Assembly (NCBI RefSeq): GCF_024199945.1
Contig: NZ_JANADP010000001.1
Coordinates: forward strand, 4,278,001 to 4,342,000
Length of the DNA: 64,000 bases
Direction: 5' to 3'
DNA from: Bradyrhizobium sp. CCGUVB4N
GTDB lineage: Bacteria; Pseudomonadota; Alphaproteobacteria; Rhizobiales; Xanthobacteraceae
Part shown: positions 18,358 to 27,366 of the stretch, one piece after another
Layout of the letters: each line of letters starts with the position of its first letter
Position numbering within the stretch: the first letter of the stretch is position 1
The notes under the pieces: model-generated
Seen by the model: the letters and a program-made list of their open reading frames with translations, nothing else
What the model was told of the DNA's origin: nothing
The model's database searches: none
Made by a program: the position numbers and the translations under genes

Positions 18358-19848
18358 CTAGCCCAGCCGCTGATCCCGCATGTCCTGCGTGTCTTCCGTG
18401 GCGACCTTGACGGCGGCGGTTGCCGCGCTCTTGGCTGCGCCCTTGCGGCTCGCGATCTCCACCGCCTTGCGGCCCGAGATCTCGTGGCCGGCATCGGCGG
18501 GCATCTGCCAGAAGAACCAGCTCGAGACCGCCGAGGTCAGCCCCACCACGATGAAGGCCGGCGCGAACACGGTGGCGTTGAGCTCGTTGACATGGCTGAG
18601 CCACATCGTGGTCTCGACCGAGGCGGCACCGACCGCGACGCCGGCGGAGACCGCGAGCTGCTGGTTGACGCTGACCAGCGTCGTGGCGCGGCTCATCTGC
18701 GCGCTCTCGACGTCGGCATAGGCGACCGTGTTGATCGCGGTGAACTCGAGCGAACGGAAGAAGCCGCCGACCACCAGGATCACCAGGATGATCAGCAGCG
18801 GCGTGGTCACCGTGAACAGCGCGCAGACGCCGAGGAAGAATGCGCTGATGATGGCGTTCACCGTCATCAGGTTGCGGAAACCGAAGGTGCGGATGATCCG
18901 CGCGGCCAGCGTCTTCATGCCCATCGCACCGAGCGAGGAGCCGAAGGTGACGAGGCCGGAATGAAATGGCGACAGCCCGAAGCCGATCTGCATCAACAGC
19001 GGCAGCAGGAAGGGCAGGGCGCCGATGCCGAGCCGGAACAGGAAACCGCCGAGCACGGCCGCGCGCAGCGTCGGCAGGTTCAGCAGCGAAAAGTCCAGCA
19101 CCGGCGATCCCGTCCGCCGGGCATGGATGACGTAGAGCGTCATCGAGATCGCGCCGCCCGCGACCAGGGCCGCCACGATGCTCCAGGGCAGCAGGTTGAG
19201 GCCGGCCACCGACAGGCCGAACGCGATGCCGGCAAGCCCGATGCCCGCCAGCACCATGCCGTAGAGATCGAACGGCTCGCGATTCTCGCTCTTGATCGGA
19301 TCGATGAACTTCAGCGCCATGAAGATGCCGAGCAACCCGATCGGAATGTTGATCAGGAAGATCCAGTGCCACGAGGCGTAGGTGGTGATGAAGCCGCCGA
19401 GCGGCGGCCCGATCACGGGACCGATCAGGGCAGGGACCGTCACCCAGGCCATTGCGTTGACCAGCGCGCTCTTGTCGACCGAGCGCAGCAGCACGAGGCG
19501 CCCGACCGGCGTCATCATCGCGCCGCCCATGCCCTGGAGGATGCGCGCGAACACGAAGTCGGTGACCGAGGTCGAGAGCGCGCAGCCGACCGAGCCGACC
19601 ATGAACACGCCGACCGCGATCGCGAACACCAGACGCGCGCCGAATCTGTCGGCGGTCCAGCCGCTCGCCGGGATGAACACCGCGAGCGACAGGAGGTAGG
19701 ACGTGATCGCGAGCTTCAGCGTCAGCGGACTGGAGCCGATATCGGCCGCGATCGCAGGCAGCGAGGTGGCGATCACCGTGGAGTCCATGTTCTCCATGAA
19801 GAGAGCAGTGGCCACGATCAGCGGAATGATGCGTTGCTTGTCGACCAT
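18358..19848 (-). CDS. MFS transporter, DHA2 (EmrB/QacA) family
   Basis: A 496-residue protein with about fourteen hydrophobic segments. The opening FMENMDSTVIATSLPAIAADIG is the motif D1 region of the DHA2 exporters, and GWTADRFGARLVFAIAVGVF the loop 2-3 motif A. FARILQGMGGAMMTPVGR matches motif B. These are proton-driven drug exporters of the inner membrane, often paired with a membrane-fusion protein, which is absent here. The C-terminal 40 residues are charged and cytosolic. No adjacent regulator is seen. Confidence 0.88.
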   Translation of the reverse strand: MVDKQRIIPLIVATALFMENMDSTVIATSLPAIAADIGSSPLTLKLAITSYLLSLAVFIPASGWTADRFGARLVFAIAVGVFMVGSVGCALSTSVTDFVFARILQGMGGAMMTPVGRLVLLRSVDKSALVNAMAWVTVPALIGPVIGPPLGGFITTYASWHWIFLINIPIGLLGIFMALKFIDPIKSENREPFDLYGMVLAGIGLAGIAFGLSVAGLNLLPWSIVAALVAGGAISMTLYVIHARRTGSPVLDFSLLNLPTLRAAVLGGFLFRLGIGALPFLLPLLMQIGFGLSPFHSGLVTFGSSLGAMGMKTLAARIIRTFGFRNLMTVNAIISAFFLGVCALFTVTTPLLIILVILVVGGFFRSLEFTAINTVAYADVESAQMSRATTLVSVNQQLAVSAGVAVGAASVETTMWLSHVNELNATVFAPAFIVVGLTSAVSSWFFWQMPADAGHEISGRKAVEIASRKGAAKSAATAAVKVATEDTQDMRDQRLG

Positions 19849-19957
19849 GACGGATTGTTAATGAAAATCAGAAGAATGGGTGGACTTGCGGCTTATCACC
19901 GCCGCGCGGCCGGGACCATTGCGGATCAACGCATAGCACCTAAATCCTGTGCTCCTT

Positions 19958-20011
19958 CCTCCGTCATTCCGGGGCTCGCGCCTTCGTCGCGCCCCCCGGG
20001 AATGACGGAGG
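19958..20011. repeat. Short copy of the CATTCCGGGGC repeat
   Basis: Arms CTCCGTCATTCCGGGGC and GCCCCCCGGGAATGACGGAG flank a short GCGCCTTCGTCGC loop. It is a shortened relative of the repeats at 5750 and 34396. Confidence 0.75.
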
Positions 20012-20087
20012 GTGGGCCGCGGCCGGGCTATCCCCGCCGAATTTACGTAAAATGCCTGTGCATGGCTGGCCAGCGGTCCGATTTACT

Positions 20088-20115
20088 TTGATTCGTCGCG
20101 CGGCCGTGCTATCGA
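20088..20115 (+). promoter_or_regulatory. Possible guaB sigma70-like promoter
   Basis: TTGATT (20088-20093) and TATCGA (20110-20115) are separated by 16 bases, about 110 bases before guaB. The match is moderate and the call is only a suggestion. Confidence 0.25.
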
Positions 20116-20226
20116 CCCGCGTCAACCCCACCGATGGGCTCCGATTCTCCGGCGATGCCGCAAGGTACGCCGAGGGCGGCGCTCATCCATATTTATTTGC
20201 GGCACGGCCGCGGAAGGAGTTGGCAC

Positions 20227-21717
20227 ATGGCCACGGTACAACAAGGCATTCGCGAAGCCTTTACGTTCGACGACGTGCTGTTGAAGCCGGGCCTGTCGGA
20301 CGTCATGCCAGGCGAAGTCGACATCCGCTCCCGCGTCACCCGCGCCATTCCGCTCAACATCCCGATCATGGCCTCCGCCATGGACACCGTCACGGAGGCC
20401 CGCATGGCGATCGCCATGGCGCAGGCCGGCGGCCTCGGCGTCATCCACCGCAATTTCGATCCCGAAGGGCAGGCCGCCCAGGTGCGGCAGGTCAAGCGCT
20501 ACGAGTCGGGCATGGTGGTGAACCCGCTCACCATCAGCCCCGAGGCCACGCTTGACGAAGCGCTCAAGCTGATGAGCGATCACGGCATCTCCGGCATTCC
20601 CGTCGTCACCGGCGCCGGCAAGAACACGCCAGGCAAGCTGGTCGGCATCCTCACCAACCGCGACGTGCGGTTTGCCACCGACCGCCGGCAAAAAGTCTCC
20701 GAGCTGATGACGCATGAGAAGCTCGTCACGGTGCGCGAGAATGTCAGCCAGGACGAGGCGCGCCGGATGCTGCACCAGCATCGCATCGAGAAGCTGCTCG
20801 TGGTCGATGAGCAATATCGCTGCGTCGGCCTGATCACCGTGAAGGACATGGAGAAGGCGGTCGCCCATCCGCTCGCCTGCAAGGACGCGCAGGGGCGCCT
20901 CCGCGTTGCCGCGGCCACCACCGTCGGTGACACCGGCTTCGAGCGCACCGAGCGGCTGATCGATGCCGGTGTCGACCTCGTCGTCGTCGACACCGCGCAC
21001 GGCCACTCCCGCCACGTGTTGCACGCCGTCAATCGCATCAAGCGTCTCTCCAACTCCGTGCAGGTCGTCGCCGGCAACGTCGCGACCGCAGAGGGGACGC
21101 AGGCGCTGATCGATGCGGGCGCGGATTGCATCAAGGTCGGCATCGGCCCGGGCTCGATCTGCACCACGCGCATCGTCGCCGGCGTCGGCGTGCCGCAGCT
21201 CACCGCGATCATGGATGCGGTGGAGGCTGCCAAAAAGTCGGACATCCCCGTCATCGCCGACGGCGGCATCAAGTTCTCCGGCGACCTCGCCAAGGCGCTC
21301 GCCGCCGGTGCTGACATCGCGATGGTCGGCTCGCTGCTCGCCGGCACCGACGAGACCCCCGGCGAAGTCTTCTTGTGGCAGGGCCGTTCCTACAAGGCCT
21401 ATCGCGGCATGGGCTCGGTCGGCGCGATGGCGCGGGGATCTGCCGACCGCTACTTCCAGCAGGACATCAAGGACGCGCTCAAGCTCGTGCCTGAGGGCAT
21501 CGAGGGCCAGGTGCCCTACAAGGGCCCGGTCGGCAACGTCATGCACCAGCTCGCCGGTGGCCTCCGTGCCGCAATGGGCTATGTCGGCGCAAAGGACATG
21601 AAGGAGCTGCACGAGAAAGCGAACTTCGTCCGCATCACCGGCGCGGGCCTGCGCGAAAGCCACGTCCACGACGTGACGATTACCCGCGAAGCCCCGAACT
21701 ATCCGGGTGGCGGTTAG
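20227..21717 (+). CDS. guaB: Inosine-5'-monophosphate dehydrogenase
   Basis: A 496-residue IMPDH. N-terminus FTFDDVLLKPGLSDVMP; two CBS domains inserted at about residues 97-210 (PEATLDEALKLMSDHGISGIPVV and ENVSQDEARRMLHQHRIEKLLVV); catalytic loop GIGPGSICTTR with the active-site Cys near residue 312; ADGGIKFSGD and the flap SYKAYRGMGSVGAM. It oxidises IMP to XMP, the committed step of GMP synthesis. The start follows GGAAGGAG. guaA, for the next step, lies 14 kb downstream at 36096 on the same strand. Confidence 0.96.
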   Translation: MATVQQGIREAFTFDDVLLKPGLSDVMPGEVDIRSRVTRAIPLNIPIMASAMDTVTEARMAIAMAQAGGLGVIHRNFDPEGQAAQVRQVKRYESGMVVNPLTISPEATLDEALKLMSDHGISGIPVVTGAGKNTPGKLVGILTNRDVRFATDRRQKVSELMTHEKLVTVRENVSQDEARRMLHQHRIEKLLVVDEQYRCVGLITVKDMEKAVAHPLACKDAQGRLRVAAATTVGDTGFERTERLIDAGVDLVVVDTAHGHSRHVLHAVNRIKRLSNSVQVVAGNVATAEGTQALIDAGADCIKVGIGPGSICTTRIVAGVGVPQLTAIMDAVEAAKKSDIPVIADGGIKFSGDLAKALAAGADIAMVGSLLAGTDETPGEVFLWQGRSYKAYRGMGSVGAMARGSADRYFQQDIKDALKLVPEGIEGQVPYKGPVGNVMHQLAGGLRAAMGYVGAKDMKELHEKANFVRITGAGLRESHVHDVTITREAPNYPGGG

Positions 21718-21733
21718 TTCGCGCGACCCAAGG

Positions 21734-22216
21734 TCATGTGCTGATCGTTGTCAGCGATGCGATCGGCGGCGCGGAGTGATCCAGCGCCGCCGCGTCCGGT
21801 CTTTTGCTGTTGTTCAACGACCAGATAAGCGCGACTGGCGTCCCCAGGATCGACCACCACGCTTGGCCGTCGAGGCCGACGCAGCTGTTGACGGGTATGC
21901 CGGCCAGGCAGAGCAGGGACGTTATGAAGGCAAGGAAATTCAACAGGAATATAAACAAGACACAGGGATGATTGAGAAAGAGTGCGATCCATGTTGGCGA
22001 GAGGATCAGCACGAAACCTGCAAGATAGTGGACCGCTTCACGAAAATTAGGAGGGGCGTCCGAGAGCCACGCAGTGAGCACGGGGCCGATCACAAAGATG
22101 AGGATCGGCAAGGAAGCCAGGGCGGCCGTTACTTTCCATGCCGTGCTCTTCGGGGCCGCGAGACCCATTTGCCCGATCTGCTGCCTCAGCGATGCCATTC
22201 CCTGTCCAATTGTCAT
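21734..22216 (-). CDS. Small membrane protein, possibly superinfection-immunity-like (Imm_superinfect)
   Basis: A 160-residue protein with three or four hydrophobic segments (about residues 28-50, 65-85, 88-105, 122-135). The stretch YLAGFVLILSPTWIALFLN, then HP, then FIFLLNFLAF and later WWSILGTPVALIWSL resembles the bacterial/phage superinfection immunity family: L..PT.IA...HP...IF.LN......W...VAL.WS. That is a by-eye similarity, not a proven relation. No phage genes are near. It is convergent with guaB (16 bases between stops). Start uncertain: a second ATG lies 18 bases downstream. Confidence 0.55.
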   Translation of the reverse strand: MTIGQGMASLRQQIGQMGLAAPKSTAWKVTAALASLPILIFVIGPVLTAWLSDAPPNFREAVHYLAGFVLILSPTWIALFLNHPCVLFIFLLNFLAFITSLLCLAGIPVNSCVGLDGQAWWSILGTPVALIWSLNNSKRPDAAALDHSAPPIASLTTIST

Positions 22217-22420
22217 TTGCCTATCGCGGTGCCCGGCAGAGGCGAAGCGATCTCCCTGGTACAGCCTAAACTGGTGAGCTGATCGCGGCCTTAATCCGGC
22301 ACATAAAATTCTACGGGGTCGGGCGACGACAGCGAGTGCGCGGCTCCACCGCTTTTGTATTGACGCGCCTCAATCCCTCCGCTTCCGTCCGCGTCGAAAG
22401 ACAAAACGGAGGAAGCCATC

Positions 22421-23443
22421 ATGTCCCAAGCAAAACGCATCGTTCTCGCCGCGCGTCCCGTCGGCGAGCCCAAATCATCCGATTTTCGCCTGGAGGAATT
22501 CGCAGTGCCGACGCCGGGTGCGGGCGAGGTGCTGCTGCGCACGATCTGGCTATCGCTCGACCCCTATATGCGCGGGCGCATGAGCGAGGGGCCGTCCTAT
22601 GCTGCGCCGGTGCCGGTCGGTGGCGTGATGGAGGGCGAGGCGGTCAGCGAGGTCGCGGCCTCCAACAATCCTGATTTCGCAAAAGGCGACATCGTGCGCA
22701 TCCGCTCGGGCTGGCAGACGCACGCGATCTCGAACGGCAAAGGTCTCATCAAGGTCGATCCCAAGCTCGGTCCGATCTCGACCTCGATCGGTGTGCTCGG
22801 CATGCCCGGCATGACCGCCTATACGGGTCTGCTCGACATCGGCAAGCCGCAACAAGGCGAGACCGTCGTCGTCGCCGGCGCTTCCGGCGCCGTCGGCTCG
22901 GCCGTGGGTCAGATCGCGAAGATCAAGGGCGCACGCGCGGTCGGCATTGCCGGCGGCAAGGACAAGTGCGACTACGTGGTGAAGGAGCTCGGTTTCGATG
23001 CCTGCATCGATCACCGTGATCCTGATCTCGCTGCGAAGCTGAAGGACGCCTGCCCGAAGGGGATCGACGTCTATTTCGAGAATGTCGGCGGCGCGGTGTT
23101 CGAGGCGGTCTTCCCGCTGCTCAATCAATTCGCGCGCGTGCCGGTGTGCGGCCTGATCGCCCATTACAACGACACCGAGGCCAAGCCGCCGAAATGGGCC
23201 GCAAGCCTGATGCGCGCGACGCTGACCAAGCGGCTTACCTTCCGCGGCTTCATCGTCTCCGACTTCGCCTCGCGCCATGGCGACTTCCTGCGCGACATGT
23301 CCGGCTGGGTCCGCGACGGCAAGGTGAGGTACAAGGAGTTCGTCACCGAGGGTCTGGAGAGCGCCCCGGGCGCCTTCATCGGGCTGCTGAAGGGCGCCAA
23401 TTTCGGCAAGCAGCTGGTCCGGGTCGGGCCGGATAAGGCCTAA
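22421..23443 (+). CDS. NADP-dependent oxidoreductase, CurA/LTB4 dehydrogenase-like (MDR superfamily)
   Basis: A 340-residue zinc-independent medium-chain reductase. It begins with RIVLAARPVGEPKSSDFRLEE, has LSLDPYMRGRMS (family signature), the nucleotide motif VVVAGASGAVGSAVGQIAKIKG (about residue 149) and GIDVYFENVGGAVFEAVFPLL. Members reduce alpha,beta-unsaturated ketones or aldehydes with NADPH (curcumin/alkenal reductase type). ATG 22421 follows GGAGGAAGCC. It stands alone, followed by a strong hairpin at 23492. Confidence 0.87.
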   Translation: MSQAKRIVLAARPVGEPKSSDFRLEEFAVPTPGAGEVLLRTIWLSLDPYMRGRMSEGPSYAAPVPVGGVMEGEAVSEVAASNNPDFAKGDIVRIRSGWQTHAISNGKGLIKVDPKLGPISTSIGVLGMPGMTAYTGLLDIGKPQQGETVVVAGASGAVGSAVGQIAKIKGARAVGIAGGKDKCDYVVKELGFDACIDHRDPDLAAKLKDACPKGIDVYFENVGGAVFEAVFPLLNQFARVPVCGLIAHYNDTEAKPPKWAASLMRATLTKRLTFRGFIVSDFASRHGDFLRDMSGWVRDGKVRYKEFVTEGLESAPGAFIGLLKGANFGKQLVRVGPDKA

Positions 23444-23491
23444 CAGAGGGGCCTGGAGCGCCTCCTGTCGGCCTGGAGCGTCTCGTAGTTG

Positions 23492-23520
23492 CACCGGTGT
23501 CACACCCCCTGACACCGGTG
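23492..23520 (+). terminator. Perfect 11-bp hairpin downstream of the CurA-like gene
   Basis: CACCGGTGTCA (23492-23502) and TGACACCGGTG (23510-23520) form a perfect 11-bp stem with a 7-base loop. No T-tract follows (the next bases are GTTAACAAAG), so it may be a weak or Rho-assisted terminator, or an operator for the gene at 23638. Confidence 0.4.
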
Positions 23521-23637
23521 GTTAACAAAGCGTTACCAATTAGCAACACTTGCCCGCAAAAACCCGTATGTGTGACCGAGGGTTCATTGACGTCCGGGCG
23601 AAGGCATTGAATCATCGCGCATATTTAGGGTGTTGCG

Positions 23638-23946
23638 ATGTTAGAGATTGGTATTTTCTGCGTAATCCTTTTGGCTGCCGGCTATTGGGTGGCCATGTAT
23701 GTCATGGGCCGCCATGACGATGTCATCCATGGCAAGTTCGTGCACAGCGAGGACGAGGCTGCGTTCACGCAGGCCCCGATGCCGGCGCCGCCACCATTCC
23801 CGAAGCGTCCGGTCAAGGCGGCGCAGTCCGCTCATGTCCAGCCTGCCAAGGCTCAGCCCGAGATGGCTGAGGCCAGGCCGGTCAGCAGTGCCGCGCTGGA
23901 ATCCCTGCTCGCTGCGATCCAGCAGGACCTCAAGAGCGTCGCCTGA
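23638..23946 (+). CDS. Small membrane-anchored hypothetical protein
   Basis: A 102-residue protein with one N-terminal transmembrane helix (residues 3-21, IGIFCVILLAAGYWVAMYV) followed by a hydrophilic, proline/alanine-rich tail (QAPMPAPPPFPKRPVKAAQ) and a short helical C-terminus (ALESLLAAIQQDLKSVA). No family is recognised. The tail would probably lie in the cytosol. It is convergent with the LacI gene, 1 base apart. Confidence 0.6.
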   Translation: MLEIGIFCVILLAAGYWVAMYVMGRHDDVIHGKFVHSEDEAAFTQAPMPAPPPFPKRPVKAAQSAHVQPAKAQPEMAEARPVSSAALESLLAAIQQDLKSVA

Positions 23947-23947
23947 A

Positions 23948-25012
23948 TCAGACGCTGCCGCGCTCGACCAGGAACAGGTCGACGGCGAGCCGCTGCGCAG
24001 CGAGCGGCGTGCCGGACAGGCGCGCCAGAAGCAGTTCTCCCGCAATACGCCCGACCGCCGCGGCATCGAACGAGATCGTCGTAAGGCCCGGCGTGATCTG
24101 GTCGGCAACATCATTGTCGCCGAAGCCGAGCACGGCGAGATCGCGTGGCACCGACAGGCCGCGGCCGCGAGCCTCGATCAGTGCGCCGGTCGCCAGCAGG
24201 TCATTGGCGCAGAACACGGCATCGATGCGGTCGCCGCGGTCGAGCAGGGTGGTGAAGGCCGCGCGGCCGTCGACGAGGCCCGTGATCTCGCCGACGCCGA
24301 TCTCGTGGACGATCTCGATCCCAAGCCCGGCTGAGGCCGCGCGAAATCCATCGCGGCGAAGCGCGCCGCGGCCGCTGGTGCGACCGATGAAGGCGACGCG
24401 GCGATGTCCGGCATCAGCCAGGCGACGCGCTGCCATCGCGCCGGCATCCGCATTCGGCAGGCCGACCAGCATGTCGATGGGATCGCGCGGATACGCCCAG
24501 GTCTCGATCACGGGAATGCCGAGCTCGAGCAACGCGGCGCGATTCTCCTCGAGCTCGATCACGCCCGTGAACATCACCGCCGCAGGCCGGATGCCGCGCA
24601 GCGACTGGATCATCGCGACCTCCTTGGCATAGGAGTAGGAGGTCTGGCCGACCAGCACCTCAAAGCCCTCCGGCTCGAGCGTGGCGGCGAGGCTGCGGAC
24701 CGCGAGGCCGAACTGCTGGCTCAGAATGTTCGAGACAAAGGCCACGACCACGTTCGATCGGCCCGAGCGCAGCGCGCGCGCATGCGGGTTGGAGGCGTAG
24801 CCGGTCGCCTCGATAACTTCGAGGATGCGCTCGCGGGTGTCGCGATTGACCTTTTCGGGATGGCGCAGCACCCGCGACACCGTGATCGGCGACACGCCGG
24901 CGCGCTCCGCCACCTCCTCGATGCGCGGCGGCCGTCCGGTCGCATTGCTGCGGCCGGGCGGCGCCGGAATGCGCACCACATCGTCATAGGTCGGCTTTGC
25001 CGGATCGGTCAT
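23948..25012 (-). CDS. LacI-family transcriptional regulator
   Basis: A 354-residue LacI/GalR repressor. A 26-residue basic leader precedes the helix-turn-helix (RIEEVAERAGVSPITVSRVLRHPEKVNRDTRERILEVIEATGY, about residues 27-70), followed by a periplasmic-binding-like sensor domain of the GntR-LacI (gluconate-repressor) branch. It sits at the distal end of the reverse-strand operon from 30705, 40 bases after the deacylase gene, and probably regulates that operon. The effector is unknown. Confidence 0.88.
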   Translation of the reverse strand: MTDPAKPTYDDVVRIPAPPGRSNATGRPPRIEEVAERAGVSPITVSRVLRHPEKVNRDTRERILEVIEATGYASNPHARALRSGRSNVVVAFVSNILSQQFGLAVRSLAATLEPEGFEVLVGQTSYSYAKEVAMIQSLRGIRPAAVMFTGVIELEENRAALLELGIPVIETWAYPRDPIDMLVGLPNADAGAMAARRLADAGHRRVAFIGRTSGRGALRRDGFRAASAGLGIEIVHEIGVGEITGLVDGRAAFTTLLDRGDRIDAVFCANDLLATGALIEARGRGLSVPRDLAVLGFGDNDVADQITPGLTTISFDAAAVGRIAGELLLARLSGTPLAAQRLAVDLFLVERGSV

Positions 25013-25052
25013 CGATTCCCGAAGTTAGTCGAAGTCGGTGGCTCTCCAAAGC

Positions 25053-26078
25053 TCAGCGCGCCACCTCGTCGCGCGACAGCGCGCGGCCGACCTGGACCAG
25101 GCAGTCGCCGCTCTGGCTGTCGGTGTGCAGGCGCTGCGAGATCACGATGCCGTCGGCAGGGAAGCGCAGCACCTCTTCCGCCAGCTCCGGTCGCTCGAAA
25201 TCATGGTACCAGCCGGCGATGTCACCCGCCTTGACCCGTGCGCCGACCGTGACGGCCGGCTCGAACCAGCCGCGGCGTGTCGCGAACACCGCCTGCGCGT
25301 GGCTTTGCAGCGCCAGCAATTCGGTGGCGCGTTCGACCGGCGCGTGAGGCCCCAATACCGGCGCCTGAACCAGGCCGAGCGCGAGCAGCAGGCGATCGAC
25401 GGCGCGCGCGGTCAGCGCCATCGTCTGCGGTGTGACAGTGCCGCCGCCGCCGAATTCACCCGACAGCCCGATCGCGCCGGCGCGCGCGGCGGCGGCCATC
25501 GAAGTCGGTGCGGCCGCGCCGTTCTCGGCGACGAAGGCAAAGGGCATGCCGAGCCCTTCCATCAGCCGCAGCGCGTGGGCGAACATCTCGGGCGGTCCCT
25601 GCCGCTCGATCAACGCGCAAGGCACGTGCGCCATCGACGTGCCGCCGGAATGGATGTCGAAGACGAATTGGTGACGCGGAAACAGCTCGTGCTCGAGGAA
25701 GTGGGCAAGCCGGAACGTCGGCGTGCCCGCGGCATCGCCTGGGAAGGCGCGGTTGAGATTGCCCTCGTCGAGCGGCGAGCGCCGCCGCGCCGCCATGACC
25801 GCAGGCCAATTGGCAAACGGAAGAATGGTGATCTCGCCCTTGATGGCTTTCGCATCGAGCCGGCGATACAGCCGTGTCAGCGTGATCTCGCCCTCGTACT
25901 CGTCACCGTGATTGCCGGCCATCAGCAGCAGTTTCGGGCCGGCGCCGTTCTTGATCCGGAAGATCGGGATCTTGAGCTGGTAGTAGGGAGAGCGATCGAT
26001 CGAGAAGGGAATGCCGAGATGGCCGGACCATTTCTGGTCCTTCTCGAAATCGATCTCGTGGAAAAGTCCGGTATGCAT
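25053..26078 (-). CDS. Succinylglutamate desuccinylase/aspartoacylase-family deacylase (DoeB-like)
   Basis: A 341-residue zinc carboxypeptidase-like protein. The zinc ligands are visible as AGNHGDEYEGE (HxxE) near residue 57 and the His in FDIHSGGTSM. The N-terminal layout (WSGHLGIPFSIDRSPYYQLKIPI) resembles DoeB, which removes the acetyl group from N-alpha-acetyl-diaminobutyrate in ectoine breakdown. No other ectoine-degradation gene is nearby, so a different N-acyl amino acid is likely. It lies between RidA and LacI in an amino-acid uptake operon. Confidence 0.8.
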   Translation of the reverse strand: MHTGLFHEIDFEKDQKWSGHLGIPFSIDRSPYYQLKIPIFRIKNGAGPKLLLMAGNHGDEYEGEITLTRLYRRLDAKAIKGEITILPFANWPAVMAARRRSPLDEGNLNRAFPGDAAGTPTFRLAHFLEHELFPRHQFVFDIHSGGTSMAHVPCALIERQGPPEMFAHALRLMEGLGMPFAFVAENGAAAPTSMAAAARAGAIGLSGEFGGGGTVTPQTMALTARAVDRLLLALGLVQAPVLGPHAPVERATELLALQSHAQAVFATRRGWFEPAVTVGARVKAGDIAGWYHDFERPELAEEVLRFPADGIVISQRLHTDSQSGDCLVQVGRALSRDEVAR

Positions 26079-26136
26079 GGGAGGCCTCAGGGCCGCGCCG
26101 TCGCCGACGCCGGCCGAAGGTTGAGAGAAGTGCCGT

Positions 26137-26481
26137 TCAGAGCAGGGCGACCGCGGTCATCTCGACGCGCAAATCGGGATCGGCGAGGCGGGCCTCGACG
26201 CAGGCGCGCGCCGGCGGATTGGCCGGATCGATCCAGGAATCGTAGACCGAGTTCATGGAGTCGAAGTCGATGATGTGCGGCAGAAAGACGTTGACCGCGA
26301 TCAGCCTGGAGCGGTCGGTGCCGGCTTCCTTCAGCAGCGCGTCGATCTTGGCGAGCACCTGCTGGGTCTGCGACACGATGCCTGCCTTGCGGTCATCCGC
26401 GACTTGACCTGCGATGTGCACCATGCCGCCGGCGGCGACAGCCTGGCTCATGCGCGAGCCGACGACATAACGTTTGATCAT
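26137..26481 (-). CDS. RidA-family (YjgF/YER057c) enamine/imine deaminase
   Basis: A 114-residue RidA-type protein with VHIAGQVADDR, QTQQVLAKIDALLKEAG, VNVFLPHIIDFDSMNSVYDSWI and the C-terminal ARACVEARLADPDLRVEMTAVAL, including the conserved Arg of the active site. It should hydrolyse reactive enamines/imines released by PLP enzymes. ATG 26479-26481 was chosen because GAGGAG precedes it. It lies in the same operon as the PLP deaminase at 29410, its likely partner. Confidence 0.87.
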   Translation of the reverse strand: MIKRYVVGSRMSQAVAAGGMVHIAGQVADDRKAGIVSQTQQVLAKIDALLKEAGTDRSRLIAVNVFLPHIIDFDSMNSVYDSWIDPANPPARACVEARLADPDLRVEMTAVALL

Positions 26482-26537
26482 TTCGAATTCTCCTCGTGAA
26501 AGCGGCCCCCGCGCACACCGCGGGAGCCGTTGCGTTC

Positions 26538-27335
26538 TTACAGCGTCGGCAGCGTCTGTTCTTCCTTGAACCACTTCAGTTGCAGCGCGCCGAGCTTGCC
26601 GCTGAGCTTGTTGGTGAAGATGTCGGTGTTGATCCAGTTGAGCAGGTTCTGCTCGCCCTGACGGACGCCGACATGGGCTGGCGACTGACGGATCAGGAAT
26701 TTCAGCTCGACCTCCTTGGTCGGGTTCTGCTCCTGCACCTTGATCGCGATGGCGCTGTTCTCGGCGAAGGTATCGGCTTGTCCCGCGAGGAACGCGGCGA
26801 GCGCGGCCGGCGTGTCCTCGAAGCGCACCAGCTTGACCTTGGGCGCGTTGTCGGTGAGCCAGACGTCGAGCGTCGTGCCCTTGGCGACCGCGACGGTGCG
26901 CCCCTCCAGATTGTCGGGCTTCTTGCCGGTGGCGGCCGGAATCGACTTGGCACCATAGACGCCGAGATTCACCACCGCATAGGGCTGCGAGAACATCACC
27001 TGCTGGGCGCGCTCGGGCGTGGCGCCGAGGCCCGCGATCAGGATGTCGATCTTGTCCGAGAGCAGGCTCGGGATGCGTGCCGCGCCCGTCACCGGGACCA
27101 GCTCGAGCTTCACGCCCATGTCGGCGGCAATCAGCCGCGCGAGGTCGGCGTCGAGGCCCGCGATCTCGCCCTTATCGTCCTTGAAGCCCCAGGGGGCGGC
27201 ATCGGTGAGGATGCCGACGCGGAGCTTGCCGGAGCCGAGTACGTCCTGGAGCTTGTCGGCTTGCGCTAGGGTCGGTACCGCGAGAACGGCGAGAGCCGTG
27301 GCTGCGATCGCAAAGAGGGACTTCAGTGGTCTCAT
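26538..27335 (-). CDS. Amino-acid ABC transporter, periplasmic substrate-binding protein
   Basis: A 265-residue family 3 solute-binding protein. Residues 1-24 are a signal peptide (MRPLKSLFAIAATALAVLAV, cleavage near AQA). The mature part has LRVGILTDAAPWGFKDDKGEIAGLDADLARLIAADMG and KIDILIAGLGATPERAQQVMFSQPY, typical of polar amino acid binding proteins. It would deliver its ligand to the permease pair at 28082 and 28743. The start follows CAGGAGACC. Confidence 0.9.
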   Translation of the reverse strand: MRPLKSLFAIAATALAVLAVPTLAQADKLQDVLGSGKLRVGILTDAAPWGFKDDKGEIAGLDADLARLIAADMGVKLELVPVTGAARIPSLLSDKIDILIAGLGATPERAQQVMFSQPYAVVNLGVYGAKSIPAATGKKPDNLEGRTVAVAKGTTLDVWLTDNAPKVKLVRFEDTPAALAAFLAGQADTFAENSAIAIKVQEQNPTKEVELKFLIRQSPAHVGVRQGEQNLLNWINTDIFTNKLSGKLGALQLKWFKEEQTLPTL

Positions 27336-27366
27336 GACGGTCTCCTGGTGGCGGATGGGTTGATGT

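Larger units (their letters stand above)
19849..20226. other. Intergenic region upstream of guaB
   Basis: This 378-base gap between the divergent DHA2 exporter and guaB holds a CATTCCGGGG-family repeat (19958-20011) and otherwise no convincing gene. An open frame continues upstream of guaB but lacks a ribosome site and matches no GuaB N-terminus. The guaB ribosome site GGAAGGAG lies at about 20211-20219. Confidence 0.6.

Noticed and set aside
18484..20091. A 535-residue open frame on the plus strand
   Set aside because: Antisense to the DHA2 exporter, with a composition dominated by Arg, Asp, Glu and His. It is a shadow of that gene.
20122..21669. A 515-residue open frame antisense to guaB
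   Set aside because: guaB is unmistakable on the other strand; the antisense product has no domain and a biased composition.
25053..26078. Assignment of the deacylase as part of an ectoine-degradation cluster
   Set aside because: DoeA, DoeC, DoeD and ectoine transport genes are absent; only the deacylase resembles that pathway.
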